The translations under genes and the position numbers were made by a program. Under the pieces are notes generated by a model. The model was not told where the DNA came from. It was given only the letters and a program-made list of their open reading frames with translations, and ran no database searches. From Candidatus Roseilinea sp. (lineage in GTDB: Bacteria; Chloroflexota; Anaerolineae; J036; Brachytrichaceae): a stretch of DNA of 64,000 nt. Shown here piece after piece: positions 1 to 9,104 of the stretch. Numbering within the stretch: position 1 is the stretch's first letter; every line of letters begins with the position of its first letter. The stretch is from NCBI GenBank assembly GCA_025998955.1, contig AP024676.1:1860001-1924000 (forward strand), written 5' to 3'.

Positions 1-634
1 CCTTCATCACCTTCGGGTCGGTGAGCGCGCGCAAGGAACGCAGGCCCTCGACTTCGCGATTCTCTTCGCCGGGCACATTGGCGAACAACTTGCCGCCCTC
101 TACGATCTCTGTGACAGCCTGATCGAAATCGATCACCGTCCACTTGTTCTCGCCACGCTTGCCGGCGCGCTTGAGCACCTTGACCAGGCGGTAGGGGTCA
201 TAGGCGGATTGCAGACCGGCCTGACCCTTTGGACACAAGGGCGCGTCAATTTTGGCCGTGTCAGTAATCGGCGTGTTGTAGGACAGATGGGGCACCAGGT
301 TCCAGGGTGAGAATGGGTTGCCATCAATCTTGACCGCCACGCCGTCCAGCAGCTTGACCTTGATGCCGCACTGGGTGTTGCACTGTTGGCAGACCGAGTA
401 AATCTGATGCGCCGGATCGCCGAGCGGATAGGCGCTGCCTTCGCCGGTCGCCTCCAGCGCCGCTTTCACCTTTGGCAGCGCGCCGAGGAAGGCGCCGCCC
501 AGCACAGCCCCGCCGCCGACCAGCGCAGCCGCTTTCATGAAGCTGCGGCGTGACACTTGCCAGTCGCCCGGCTGCGTCGCAGCGTGTCCGGCGGCGCTTT
601 GAGAAGATGATGAAGGCTGAATCGGATTGCTCAT
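1..634 (-). CDS. Molybdopterin oxidoreductase catalytic subunit (N-terminal part, runs off window)
   Basis: This is the N-terminal ~211 residues of a periplasmic DMSO-reductase-family (CISM) catalytic subunit that would bind bis-MGD molybdenum and one [4Fe-4S] cluster. A twin-arginine signal (SRRSFMKAA, Arg29-Arg30) precedes a hydrophobic stretch. The cluster ligands are visible as CQQCNTQC (Cys82, Cys85, Cys89) with a fourth Cys in APLCPKG near 134. The ATG at 634 overlaps the stop of the upstream NrfD-type gene as ATGA, so the two are translationally coupled. The substrate cannot be read from this part. Polysulfide, thiosulfate, tetrathionate, arsenate and selenate reductases all share this architecture. 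The adjoining ArsR/permease operon makes a metalloid possible, but that is inference. The gene continues past base 1. Confidence 0.9.
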   Translation of the reverse strand, partial: MSNPIQPSSSSQSAAGHAATQPGDWQVSRRSFMKAAALVGGGAVLGGAFLGALPKVKAALEATGEGSAYPLGDPAHQIYSVCQQCNTQCGIKVKLLDGVAVKIDGNPFSPWNLVPHLSYNTPITDTAKIDAPLCPKGQAGLQSAYDPYRLVKVLKRAGKRGENKWTVIDFDQAVTEIVEGGKLFANVPGEENREVEGLRSLRALTDPKVMK

Positions 635-1761
635 TTGGTCACCTCATACTTTTTCAGGAATGGCAGCGCATCGACGCCGATCAGGTAGGCCAATGTGGCC
701 AGCCCAACCACGCCAGAGACCACCGATAGCTCCATCAGGCTGGGCGCGTAGTCAATGTTGAGATGCGGGCCGTGGAAAGCCTCGGTCAACCCCTCCAGTT
801 CGGGAATGGCGAGCGCCGGGAAGATGATGTTTGAGCGCGCCACGGCAAAGCCAACCAGCACCAGCACACCCATCAGGCCGGCCCAAAATCCGCTGCGCGC
901 CAGGCGCGGCTGCACCAGCACAATCAGCGGCACGATCATGCCGAGCGCCACCTGCAAGCCCCAGAATGCCCAGGCATACTGGCCAAACAACACCAGCTCA
1001 ACCGCACGAGCCGTGTCCGGCACGCCACTGTATAGGGCCACCGAGTAATCAACCCACAGGTAGTACGCCTTCACCAGGATCAGCACAATCATGGCCAGAC
1101 CCAGCAGGCGCACGCGCTGCTGGCGAGTTTCATCATCTGGCGTGAACCAGCCCAGCAGGGTCATCAGCAGCGCCACACCCGAGGTGAGCGAGAAGATGGG
1201 GAATTGCGCCGGCAACATGGCCGCATGCCACGACGCGCGGCTGGCATTCACGCTGAGCAGCGCGCCCACGCCGCCGCTGAGGAAAATGGCCAGGAATAGC
1301 CCAATGCTCATCACTACTTTGGTTGAGAGTGTTTGCGGCCGCCGTAGCGTGAGAACAAGCGAGACCACAATGACGACCAGGAAAAGTGTGTAGCCCCATA
1401 CCAACTGCGCCATCGGCGCGCCAAAGTTGGGGCTGAGGTACACCTTCCAGATGCGCTCCATGTGTCCCAGATCGAAGGCGATGGTGATCAGCGCCGCCGG
1501 CATGGTCACCAGCGCGCCCCACAAGGCGTATTTGCCGGCGCCCTTGAACAGGCGGACGTTGAACAGGTGATCGAGCGTCGCCAGCATATACGCGCCGGTG
1601 GAGATGCCGGCAAAGAACAAATACATGGCCACCCACAGCCCCCACGTCACATACGAGCCGTAATTGACCTCGCGCTCGCCGATGAACAGACGAGAGTAGA
1701 ACCCATACAGGCCCAGCAACAGCGCCAATGCGCCCAGGCCATACACGATTCTTTTGATCAT
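631..1761 (-). CDS. NrfD/PsrC-type membrane anchor of molybdoenzyme complex
   Basis: This 376-residue polytopic membrane protein has about ten hydrophobic helices and belongs to the NrfD/PsrC/TtrC family. Such subunits exchange electrons between the menaquinone pool and the partner ferredoxin subunit of CISM enzymes. Conserved-looking features include an early GLWVAMYLFFAGISTGAY segment and charged or polar residues within helices. It sits between the ferredoxin gene (12 bp upstream) and the catalytic subunit gene (ATGA overlap). The start is supported by GGAGGAG 5 nt upstream of the ATG at 1761. Order on the minus strand is Fe-S, anchor, Mo subunit, which is common in polysulfide or tetrathionate reductase-like operons. 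Confidence 0.88.
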   Translation of the reverse strand: MIKRIVYGLGALALLLGLYGFYSRLFIGEREVNYGSYVTWGLWVAMYLFFAGISTGAYMLATLDHLFNVRLFKGAGKYALWGALVTMPAALITIAFDLGHMERIWKVYLSPNFGAPMAQLVWGYTLFLVVIVVSLVLTLRRPQTLSTKVVMSIGLFLAIFLSGGVGALLSVNASRASWHAAMLPAQFPIFSLTSGVALLMTLLGWFTPDDETRQQRVRLLGLAMIVLILVKAYYLWVDYSVALYSGVPDTARAVELVLFGQYAWAFWGLQVALGMIVPLIVLVQPRLARSGFWAGLMGVLVLVGFAVARSNIIFPALAIPELEGLTEAFHGPHLNIDYAPSLMELSVVSGVVGLATLAYLIGVDALPFLKKYEVTK

Positions 1762-1773
1762 GACGCTCCTCCC

Positions 1774-2688
1774 TCACACGATGTAATACACGCGCGGCTG
1801 GGTGCCCAACTCTTCTTTCAGCCGGATGACATTCGGGCGATGAATCAGTTGGGCCACCACGCTATCGGGATCGTTGGCGTCGCCGAACAAGGTAGCGCGC
1901 CCGATGCATGTCGTCACACATTCGGGCAACAACCCCTCCTTGACGCGATGCAGGCAGAAGTGACACTTGCGGGCGTTGCCCATTGGCGAACCATGCGCTT
2001 CGCGCGGCCATGGCCGGCCATACTCGAAGTTCGGCGCGCGTTCGTATTCGTCAGCAGCGTCACGGCCCAAGATCAGGCCGTCGGCATTGGGTGTGCCCTC
2101 GGCGTAGGTGTAGCCAAAGTCCGAGGTGCGCGCCCCATACGGGCAGGCGGTCAGGCAGGCGCGGCAACCGATGCACTGCTCGTAGTTCACCTCGACCACG
2201 CCCTCGGCATTGGTGTAGGTGGCGTGCACCGGGCACACCGGCACGCAGGGCGGGTTCTCGCACTGCATACACGGGCGCGGAATGAACCGGCGCGTCACGT
2301 TGGGATACTCGCCGATCTCCTCTTCGATGACCGGGCGATACACCACGCCGGGTGGCAGCTTGTTCTCGGCCACACAGGCAATGGTGCAGGCATGGCACCC
2401 CACACACTTGCGCAGGTCAATCACCATCACCCAACGGCGCTCGGAGGGTTGTTTCTTCAGCGCCCGGGCGAGATCGGCTTGCATACGGATGAGCACATCA
2501 GCGGTTTCATCGGCTTCGGTCACCGTCTGCGGGACCAGCGACTCCGCGACCTGCTCCGGCGCAGCCTCAAGCGCATCTAACACCTGCAGCGCTGTGACCG
2601 CGCCGGCCGCGCCGGCGAGGGCGCGCAGGAAGTTACGACGCCCCACATCGGCGGATGCCTTCTGTTGATTTTGCAGCACCTGCTTCAT
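1774..2688 (-). CDS. Four-cluster ferredoxin subunit (DmsB/TtrB-like) of molybdoenzyme
   Basis: The protein is the electron-transfer subunit that wires the Mo protein to the NrfD anchor. It begins with a probable Tat-type leader ([14 protein letters not shown], Arg17-Arg18 from this start). Four cysteine groups follow: [40 protein letters not shown] and CHFCLHR...CVTTC, enough for four [4Fe-4S] clusters. A longer reading frame opens at 2718, but the ATG at 2688 has GAGGA about 10 nt upstream and starts shortly before the signal, so it is preferred (304 aa). It is the first gene of the leftward operon and its promoter region faces the ArsR gene across the palindrome at 2808-2827. Confidence 0.9.
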   Translation of the reverse strand: MKQVLQNQQKASADVGRRNFLRALAGAAGAVTALQVLDALEAAPEQVAESLVPQTVTEADETADVLIRMQADLARALKKQPSERRWVMVIDLRKCVGCHACTIACVAENKLPPGVVYRPVIEEEIGEYPNVTRRFIPRPCMQCENPPCVPVCPVHATYTNAEGVVEVNYEQCIGCRACLTACPYGARTSDFGYTYAEGTPNADGLILGRDAADEYERAPNFEYGRPWPREAHGSPMGNARKCHFCLHRVKEGLLPECVTTCIGRATLFGDANDPDSVVAQLIHRPNVIRLKEELGTQPRVYYIV

Positions 2689-2807
2689 CGTCAGGGTCCT
2701 CACACGTGAAAGTCGCACAGTGACATGCGTGTCGCCAGTTTACGGGTCAGGCGTGCAAGAAACACCATCCGGGTAGTGAGTGCCGTCCTGGTCGTACGGT
2801 CAGCCTT

Positions 2808-2827
2808 ATATTCATTTTTTTGAATAT
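2808..2827. promoter_or_regulatory. Candidate ArsR-family operator
   Basis: A perfect 7-bp inverted repeat, ATATTCA (2808-2814) and TGAATAT (2821-2827), is separated by six T. It lies 9 bp upstream of the ArsR start and 120 bp upstream of the divergent ferredoxin start. AT-rich palindromes of this kind are typical ArsR/SmtB operators, and the site could control both operons. Confidence 0.7.
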
Positions 2828-2836
2828 GATTAGGGT

Positions 2837-3154
2837 GTGCAGATAAGAGAGCAAGAGCATCTGGCTGCCTTCTTCAAGGCCCTCGCACACCCAGAGCGCC
2901 TGACTATCCTCGCGCTGCTGAGCGAGAGGGAGTGGTGTGTGTGCGAGCTGGCCGCGCGCTTAGGTCAGCGACAGGCCTATGTGTCACAGCAGTTAGCCGT
3001 GCTGCGGCACGCAGGTCTGGTGACATGCCGGCGAGCAGGCTGGCAAATCGTCTATCGGCTGGCCGATCGTCGCATCCCAGGCCTCGTCGCCGACGCACAG
3101 GCCATCGCCAGGCCCTGTTCAGGAAGCGGGCAGCCTAACGGCTCATTGCATTGA
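2837..3154 (+). CDS. ArsR/SmtB-family winged-helix repressor
   Basis: This 105-residue regulator has the family layout: N-terminal helices with AFFKALAHPERLTILALL, then the recognition helix region CELAARLGQRQAYVSQQLA, then the wing. The metal-sensing motif of ArsR-type arsenite sensors is recognisable as EWCVCEL (Cys34 and Cys36). That suggests As(III)/Sb(III)-type or other thiophilic metalloid sensing, although the third ligand cannot be assigned. Start is GTG at 2837, just after a palindromic operator-like site, so autoregulation is likely. It heads an operon with a thiol-redox protein and a permease, and diverges from a molybdoenzyme operon that it may also control. Confidence 0.88.
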   Translation: MQIREQEHLAAFFKALAHPERLTILALLSEREWCVCELAARLGQRQAYVSQQLAVLRHAGLVTCRRAGWQIVYRLADRRIPGLVADAQAIARPCSGSGQPNGSLH

Positions 3155-3193
3155 ATCGGCAAATCCACCAGAAGAATGAGGAGGAACAACGAG

Positions 3194-3436
3194 ATGTTGA
3201 ATGTCAAAGTGCTTGGCTCGGGGTGCGCCAACTGCAAACGGCTTGAACAGGCCATGCAGCGAGTCGCCAACGCGATCGGAGTCGCGATAGAGGTCGAAAA
3301 GGTCACGGACTACGCAGAGATCATGAAATGGGACGTGCTACAGACGCCTGGGTTGGTGGTCAACGGGAAACTCGTCGCCGCCGGCCGCATCCTATCCGAT
3401 GAGGAGATCGCCTGGCTGCTGAAGCCCGCGCTATAA
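3194..3436 (+). CDS. Small thioredoxin-fold redox-active protein
   Basis: An 80-residue thioredoxin-like protein with a CxxC active site in GSGCANCKRLE (Cys11, Cys14) and the cis-Pro region TPGLVVNGKLV. It matches the family called redox-active disulfide protein 2 or thioredoxin_3. The ATG at 3194 is chosen over one at 3176 because GAGGAGG lies 9 nt before it. Such genes commonly sit between ArsR regulators and DUF318-type permeases, as here, and are thought to handle thiol or metalloid-thiol redox chemistry. The exact partner is unknown. Confidence 0.85.
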   Translation: MLNVKVLGSGCANCKRLEQAMQRVANAIGVAIEVEKVTDYAEIMKWDVLQTPGLVVNGKLVAAGRILSDEEIAWLLKPAL

Positions 3437-3470
3437 CTCCGCGCATGGCGTTTACGTAAGAGAGACAGCC

Positions 3471-4541
3471 ATGAATCCCCTACCCACTTCTTCCCTTCGC
3501 CCAACGCATCGGACGGAGACCCGCGCATTTGCATTAGTGGCGCTGTTGGCCATCGCCTGGGTCGCCGCCTATAGCGCGATCCTGCCGCTGGCGGAATGGT
3601 TGACCTACGACGTGCTTCGGCTGGCGCACGGCTCGCGTCTGGGCGAGTCGGTCGCTTTCTTCCTATACGACTTGCCGAAGATCCTGTTGCTGCTCAGCGG
3701 CATGATTTTCGTCATCGCGGTGATCCAATCGTTCTTCAGCCCCGAGCGCACGCGCGCCGTGCTCAGCGGCAAGCGTGAGGGCGTGGGAAATGTGTTGGCA
3801 GCCGCCCTGGGAGTGCTGACGCCGTTTTGCTCGTGCAGCGCTGTGCCGTTGTTCATCGGCTTCGTCAGGGCTGGGATTCCCCTGGGTGTCACTTTCTCTT
3901 TCCTGACCGCTGCGCCGCTGGTGAACGAGGTGGCGCTGGTGATGTTGTTTGGCACGTTCGGCTGGCAGGTCGCGGCGCTCTACGCCTTCACCGGCGTGAC
4001 GATCGCCGTCATCAGCGGCATCGTGATCGGCAAGACGCGCCCTGAGCGCTTCGTCGAGCCGTTCGTGTTCCAGATCGGCGCATCTGGAACAAAAACGATT
4101 CAGTCGCCTGACGCGCAGCCCACCTGGTCGGAACGCTTCGCTACGGCCTGGCAGACTACCCGCGAAATTGTTGGTAAAGTGTGGCCGTTCATCGTCGTCG
4201 GCATCGGCATCGGCGCCGGGATTCATGGCTTTGTGCCGCAGGATGCGCTCGCCGGCATCCTAGGTCGAGAGGCGTGGTGGTCGGTGCCGGCCGGCGTGTT
4301 GCTGGGCGTGCCGCTCTACTCGAACGCCGCCGGCATCGTGCCCGTCGCCCAAGCGCTGGTCAGCAAGGGCGCGGCTTTGGGCGCTGTACTGGCGTTCATG
4401 ATGGCCGTCGTCGGGCTGAGCCTGCCGGAGATGATCATCCTGCGCCGCGTGCTCAAGCCGCGCTTGTTGGCCACGTTCGTCGCCGTGGTGGCAGCCGGCA
4501 TCATCTTCACGGGTTATCTGTTCAACTGGGTGCTGCGGTAA
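3471..4541 (+). CDS. Permease of the YraQ/ArsP (DUF318) family
   Basis: A 356-residue integral membrane protein with two homologous helical halves. The diagnostic first-half motif PFCSCSAVPLFIGF is followed by GIPLGVTFSFLTAAPLVNE; the second half has VPLYSNAAGIVPVAQALV. The family includes ArsP, which exports methylated arsenicals, and uncharacterised YraQ permeases. Co-transcription with an ArsR regulator (34 bp after the thioredoxin-like gene) supports metalloid efflux, but the substrate is an inference. It could equally move another small anion or thiol-bound metal. Confidence 0.86.
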   Translation: MNPLPTSSLRPTHRTETRAFALVALLAIAWVAAYSAILPLAEWLTYDVLRLAHGSRLGESVAFFLYDLPKILLLLSGMIFVIAVIQSFFSPERTRAVLSGKREGVGNVLAAALGVLTPFCSCSAVPLFIGFVRAGIPLGVTFSFLTAAPLVNEVALVMLFGTFGWQVAALYAFTGVTIAVISGIVIGKTRPERFVEPFVFQIGASGTKTIQSPDAQPTWSERFATAWQTTREIVGKVWPFIVVGIGIGAGIHGFVPQDALAGILGREAWWSVPAGVLLGVPLYSNAAGIVPVAQALVSKGAALGAVLAFMMAVVGLSLPEMIILRRVLKPRLLATFVAVVAAGIIFTGYLFNWVLR

Positions 4542-4618
4542 GGCGAGAGGCGCAAGCAGGTGCAGCCCGCGCCTGTGCGCATCAATACGATGCGGCGTCG
4601 GGAAGCCCCAACGCTGCA

Positions 4619-6037
4619 TCACTTCAGGATGTAGTAGGTGCCTTTCTTCTCACCCACCCGCATCAGCACGCCCTTATCCACCAGGTCGGCCAAGTCAATG
4701 CGCAGCGTTTCGGGGGTGACGTTCGGGCAGAGAACCTGAAAGTCGCGGTTGGTGATGCGGCCATGCTCGCGCACGTACTGCAAGGCGCGCGCCTGGCGTT
4801 CATTCACGGTCAGCCCGGGCGGCAGCGCGGCGCCGTCCGCCGCAGCGGTGGGCAGCAGGGTGATGTTGTGCGTCGCGCGTCGCTCGCGCACATTAGACAG
4901 GGTCACGGTAAAGCTGTAGGCCGTGGCGTTGAACTTGGGCACAGGGTGGCCGGCGGCCACCATGTCTTCGATCATCCGATCGATGCCTAGGCCCAGTTCC
5001 TCAATGTAGCCCCATTGGAACAGGCCCTGCACCAGGCGTGGGTTGCGCGAGAAATGTTCCTCGATGATGTTGTCGAGCGTGATGTAGCCGGCTAATCCGC
5101 CCGGCGAGATGATCTCCAGCCGGTCGGCATATTTGCGCACCTCGATGCGCCGGCCGCGCAGGCGGTAGTCGCGATGGCATACCGCGTTCACCAGCGCCTC
5201 GCGCACGGCAAACTCCGGATATTCCAGCACCTCCTCGCGCTCCAGCCCTTTAACAATGGCGCCGACGCGCATCTCCTCCAGTATCACTTGCCAGGTGCGC
5301 TCGATCACCCGCGCCAGCGGGCCGTTGATCTCTTCGCGCCGCCCATAGCCCACACGCCCGCCTTCGCCGCGCGGCTCCACGCCAGGGAACTTGACGAAGA
5401 CCACGCCGCTCTGTGGCAAAAAGGCCTGCGGGTTCTTGCCGAACAGCAGGATGCCGGCGACGGTGGGCTGACCACGGGCATCCAGCGCGCCGATGTCTTT
5501 CAGCAGCGACGCAGCGTGTTGTGCATCGCGCTCGGCCAGCTCAATCTTGCGGCGGGTGCGCAGTTCGCGCTTGGCGATGTACTCCACTACGATCTCATCG
5601 TCGAAATCGGCCAGCGTCGCGCCGGGGACGGTCTCGGCTTCGTAGTCGCCCGCCGACTTGCTCTGGGTGAGGTTGCGGATCTCATCGCCGGTGAGCGCGC
5701 GGTTCTCACCGGCAACGCGTACGAACACCCGGCCGTCCTTCAGCGAATGCAAATCCACGCTGCGCGGCACCCGCACGATCAATTGCGGGTTGCCATCGCC
5801 GCCGGCGTTCTCCAGCGTTGCGCGCACCGGTGGCGAGGTCAGGCTGGCTGCTTCACGCAGGACTGCCTCGATGTCCTCCGGCGTCGTCGCTCCGGACGGA
5901 CGGCCGCGCTCATCATAGCCGAGCACGATGGTGCCGCCATCGCTGTTGGCGAAGGCTACCAGCGTCTCGGCCAGCGCTTGCGGATCGAGTTGCGGCAAGA
6001 AGGCCAATAGGTGAGAGGCCGCGCGTTGATGAGTCAT
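4619..6037 (-). CDS. AlbA_2 (Schlafen-like) domain transcriptional regulator
   Basis: A 472-residue protein with an N-terminal AlbA_2 domain, marked by ALAETLVAFANSDGGTIVLG and a following basic/acidic core. A middle HATPase_c_4-type region carries EALVNAVCHRDYRL and GGLAGYITLDNI. A C-terminal winged helix (ARALQYVREHGRITNRDFQVL) completes it. Proteins with this layout are annotated as putative DNA-binding regulators or RecG-like helper proteins; target genes are unknown. It is convergent with the permease gene (77 bp between stops) and lies downstream of gyrA on the same strand with a 49-bp gap, so it may be read through from gyrA. Confidence 0.82.
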   Translation of the reverse strand: MTHQRAASHLLAFLPQLDPQALAETLVAFANSDGGTIVLGYDERGRPSGATTPEDIEAVLREAASLTSPPVRATLENAGGDGNPQLIVRVPRSVDLHSLKDGRVFVRVAGENRALTGDEIRNLTQSKSAGDYEAETVPGATLADFDDEIVVEYIAKRELRTRRKIELAERDAQHAASLLKDIGALDARGQPTVAGILLFGKNPQAFLPQSGVVFVKFPGVEPRGEGGRVGYGRREEINGPLARVIERTWQVILEEMRVGAIVKGLEREEVLEYPEFAVREALVNAVCHRDYRLRGRRIEVRKYADRLEIISPGGLAGYITLDNIIEEHFSRNPRLVQGLFQWGYIEELGLGIDRMIEDMVAAGHPVPKFNATAYSFTVTLSNVRERRATHNITLLPTAAADGAALPPGLTVNERQARALQYVREHGRITNRDFQVLCPNVTPETLRIDLADLVDKGVLMRVGEKKGTYYILK

Positions 6038-6086
6038 GCGCTTGTTGAGCGTGCGTAATTATCCTTCCGAATTCGTAGCAGGCGGC

Positions 6087-8786
6087 TTAATCCACGTGCG
6101 CGAGGCGGGCGACGCTGGCCACGGTGTCGCCCTCGCGCAGATTGATCAGCCGCGAGCCGCGCGTGGCGCGGCCGGCCTTGGGGATGTCGCTGACGCGCTG
6201 GCGCAGCACCACGCCGTTGGCGCTGATGATGGTGATCTGGTCTTCCGGCTGAACGACGCGCGCAGCGACCAACTCACCGGTCACGTCGAGTGCGCCGCTC
6301 ATCGTGCGCATGCCGCTGCCACCACGCCCCTTGGCGTTGTACTCGTCAAGCGTGGTGCACTTGCCATAGCCGCGCTCGGTCACGGTGAGCAAGTAGCCGC
6401 CTGGCTCGACCACCTCCATACCGGCGATGTAGTCGCCCGGCTTCTTGAAGCGCATCGCGCGCACACCGGCCGCGGCGCGGCCCATCCGGCGCACCAATGT
6501 CTCGCTGAAGCGCAGCGCCTGACCCTGCGCCGTGACCAGCATCAGCTCGCCGTCGCCGGGCGTCAGGCGCACGTAGCTCAACTCGTCGCCTTCGGCCAGT
6601 GTCATGCAGATCAGGCCGCTGCTGCGAATATTGGCAAACGCGCTCAGGTCCACGCGCTTGATCTTGCCCAGGCGTGTGCACATGGCGATGGTCGGCGATG
6701 TTTGGCCGTTCGACGGAGGCACGGCCGGCTCGGCCCCGTTCTCCTCGCCGGCGCCGTTGTTGCCGTTCTCCTCATTCACGTCCATCAGCGGCGCACTCTC
6801 GCCGTTGCCGTTGGCTTCGTCCTCATCCACCTCATCGGCCCGGCTGACCTTCACCAGCGCCATCAATTGTTTCGAGATGGGCAACGCAGCGGTGACCTTC
6901 TCGCGTTCGCCCAACGCGATCAAGTTGGCCAGATACACGCCCTTGGCCGCGCGGTCGGCTTCGGGGATTTGATAGGCTTTGAGCGCATAGACCTTGCCGC
7001 GGTCGGTGAAGAACAGCACCGTGTCGTGCGTGCGGGCGTTGAAGAGGAAGATGACTTCGTCCTCCTCTTTGGTCGTCATGCCGCTCACGCCGCGGCCGCC
7101 GCGGTTTTGGGCGCGATAGGCCTCGACCGGCGTGCGCTTGATGTAGCCCTTCTCGGTGAGCGAGACGAGCACGCTCTTGTCGGGGATCAGCTCTTCGTCG
7201 TCGAAGTCCTCACGCGCGTCCAGCACGATGCGCGTGCGACGCACGTCGCCATACTTCTCCGCCAGCTTGAGCGAGTCCTCTTTGACGAGGGCGAGGATCT
7301 TGGATGGGTTGGCCAGCAGGTCTTCGAGGTAGGCGATGGTGCGCAGGCACGCCTGATACTCGTCTTCGATCTTCTGGCGCTCCAGCGCGGCCAGCCGGCG
7401 CAGTTGCATGTCCAGGATCGCCTGTGCCTGCACCTCGGTGAGCGTGAGCTGCGCGACCAATTGCGCCTTAGCCGTCTCGGCATCGGGCGCGTTGCGGATG
7501 ATGCGAATGACTTCGTCGAGGAAGTTCAGTGCAATTCGCAGGCCTTCCAGGATGTGCGCACGCGCCTTGGTCTTGGCCAGATCGAATTCGCTGCGCCGGC
7601 GGATGACTTCGCGCCGGTGCTCGATGAAGATGACCAGCGCGCGCTTCAGGCTGAGCAGGCGCGGTTGTAGCCGGCCGTTCTCGTCGGCCACCAACGCCAG
7701 CGTCTGCACGCCGAAGGTGCTCTGCAACGCGGTGTACTTGTAGAGCCGGTTCAACACGCGCGTCGGTTGCGCGCCGCGTCGCAGCTCGATCACCACGCGC
7801 ATGCCGCGCCGGTCGCTCTCGTCGCGGATGTCGCTGATCTCCTCGATGCGCCCGTCGCGCACCAGGTCGGCGATGCGCTCAATCAGCGCCGCCTTGTTCA
7901 CCTGATAAGGCAGCTCGGTGATGAGGATCTGGTGGCGGCCGCCGCGCATCTCCTCGATCGAAGCGACGCCGCGCATTACCAGCCGGCCGTGGCCGGTGGC
8001 GTAGGCCGCCGCGATGCCCTCGCGCCCGATGATCAGCCCGCCGGTGGGGAAGTCCGGCCCGGGCACGATTTGCATCAAGTCGTCCACCGACACGTCGTCC
8101 AGGCGTTCCCAGTTGTCCACCAGATAGCCGACTGCGTTGCACAGCTCGGTCAGGTTGTGCGGCGGGATATTGGTGGCCATACCGACGGCGATGCCGGTCG
8201 CGCCGTTGAGCAGCAGATTGGGCAACGCCGACGGCAACACGCTGGGCTCCTGCAGCGTGCCGTCGAAGTTGTCCATCCAATCCACGGTGTCTTTGTCTAG
8301 GTCAACCAGCAGCTCTTCGGCGATGCGCGAGAGGCGCGCCTCGGTGTAGCGCATGGCTGCCGGCGGGTCGCCGTCCACGCTGCCGAAGTTGCCCTGCCCG
8401 TCAATCAACGTGTAACGGATGGAGAAGTCCTGGGCCATGCGGGCCAAGGCTTCGTACACGCTGCCGTCGCCGTGCGGGTGATACTTGCCGAGCACGTCGC
8501 CGACCACGCGCGCGCTCTTGCGATAGGGCGCTGTGGCGCGCGCACCGGTGTCGTACATCACATAAAGGATGCGTCGCTGCACCGGCTTGAGGCCGTCGCG
8601 TGCGTCGGGCAGCGCGCGCGACACGATCACGCTCATCGCGTAATCGAGATACGCGCTGCGCATCTCGCGATCAATGTCCGCGTCGCGAATCCGGCCGAGG
8701 GCCGAGGCCGGCTCGATGATCCCGGCGTTCGCCTCGGGCATGGGGAGGGCGCCGTCGTTGTCCGTGCTGGTGTTGATTTCGCTCAC
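6087..8786 (-). CDS. gyrA: DNA gyrase subunit A
   Basis: The protein cuts and rejoins DNA during negative supercoiling together with GyrB. The N-terminal signature [20 protein letters not shown], the KYHPHGD motif and the catalytic tyrosine in [11 protein letters not shown] (about Tyr147 here) are intact. The C-terminal beta-pinwheel contains a GyrA-box-like QNRGGRG, favouring gyrase over topoisomerase IV. A Glu/Asn/Gly-rich low-complexity insertion lies within the C-terminal domain (about residues 647-694). The start is uncertain: GTG at 8786 is used here, with AAGGAG 14 nt upstream; GTG at 8846 and ATG at 8741 are also possible. gyrB is not adjacent. Confidence 0.93.
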   Translation of the reverse strand: MSEINTSTDNDGALPMPEANAGIIEPASALGRIRDADIDREMRSAYLDYAMSVIVSRALPDARDGLKPVQRRILYVMYDTGARATAPYRKSARVVGDVLGKYHPHGDGSVYEALARMAQDFSIRYTLIDGQGNFGSVDGDPPAAMRYTEARLSRIAEELLVDLDKDTVDWMDNFDGTLQEPSVLPSALPNLLLNGATGIAVGMATNIPPHNLTELCNAVGYLVDNWERLDDVSVDDLMQIVPGPDFPTGGLIIGREGIAAAYATGHGRLVMRGVASIEEMRGGRHQILITELPYQVNKAALIERIADLVRDGRIEEISDIRDESDRRGMRVVIELRRGAQPTRVLNRLYKYTALQSTFGVQTLALVADENGRLQPRLLSLKRALVIFIEHRREVIRRRSEFDLAKTKARAHILEGLRIALNFLDEVIRIIRNAPDAETAKAQLVAQLTLTEVQAQAILDMQLRRLAALERQKIEDEYQACLRTIAYLEDLLANPSKILALVKEDSLKLAEKYGDVRRTRIVLDAREDFDDEELIPDKSVLVSLTEKGYIKRTPVEAYRAQNRGGRGVSGMTTKEEDEVIFLFNARTHDTVLFFTDRGKVYALKAYQIPEADRAAKGVYLANLIALGEREKVTAALPISKQLMALVKVSRADEVDEDEANGNGESAPLMDVNEENGNNGAGEENGAEPAVPPSNGQTSPTIAMCTRLGKIKRVDLSAFANIRSSGLICMTLAEGDELSYVRLTPGDGELMLVTAQGQALRFSETLVRRMGRAAAGVRAMRFKKPGDYIAGMEVVEPGGYLLTVTERGYGKCTTLDEYNAKGRGGSGMRTMSGALDVTGELVAARVVQPEDQITIISANGVVLRQRVSDIPKAGRATRGSRLINLREGDTVASVARLAHVD

Positions 8787-8883
8787 GTCCGCGTACTCAG
8801 CTCCTTGCCGCCTCCGGTTCGGGGGCGCACCGGGAGGCAAACCCACTTCGCGCAGGCCGGTAACCTGTGAAGTGCTTTATGCA

Positions 8884-8889
8884 ATTATA
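8884..8889 (-). promoter_or_regulatory. gyrA: Candidate -10 box for gyrA
   Basis: A perfect TATAAT reads on the minus strand about 95 nt upstream of the chosen gyrA start, in the 315-bp gap between gyrA and the divergent SH3 gene. No convincing -35 hexamer is visible at the usual distance. The rest of the gap shows no gene. Confidence 0.4.
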
Positions 8890-9088
8890 CCTTTCTGCAG
8901 GTCAGTCTTCCTCGCCGGTCACCGGGTGCATTCGTGCATGGGGCAAAATTTGCATGGTCGGGCGCGGCCTCCGTTCCACGCCTATCTATACCGCGAATGG
9001 GGCAAGGCGCGCCTAGCGAATACGTCTACCCCCGATGGCGAATGCCCCTCCCTCACCTGCGCGCAGCGCCTACAACGCGCGCCGAGCC

Positions 9089-9104
9089 TATAATTCCACC
9101 CATG
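9089..9104 (+). promoter_or_regulatory. -10 box adjoining start codon (leaderless-type promoter)
   Basis: TATAAT at 9089-9094 is followed by 7 nt and then the ATG at 9102. Transcription would start at or next to the start codon, and no Shine-Dalgarno sequence could fit. Confidence 0.6.

Noticed and set aside
6036-7670. A 544-residue plus-strand frame opposite gyrA
   Set aside because: Antisense shadow of gyrA.
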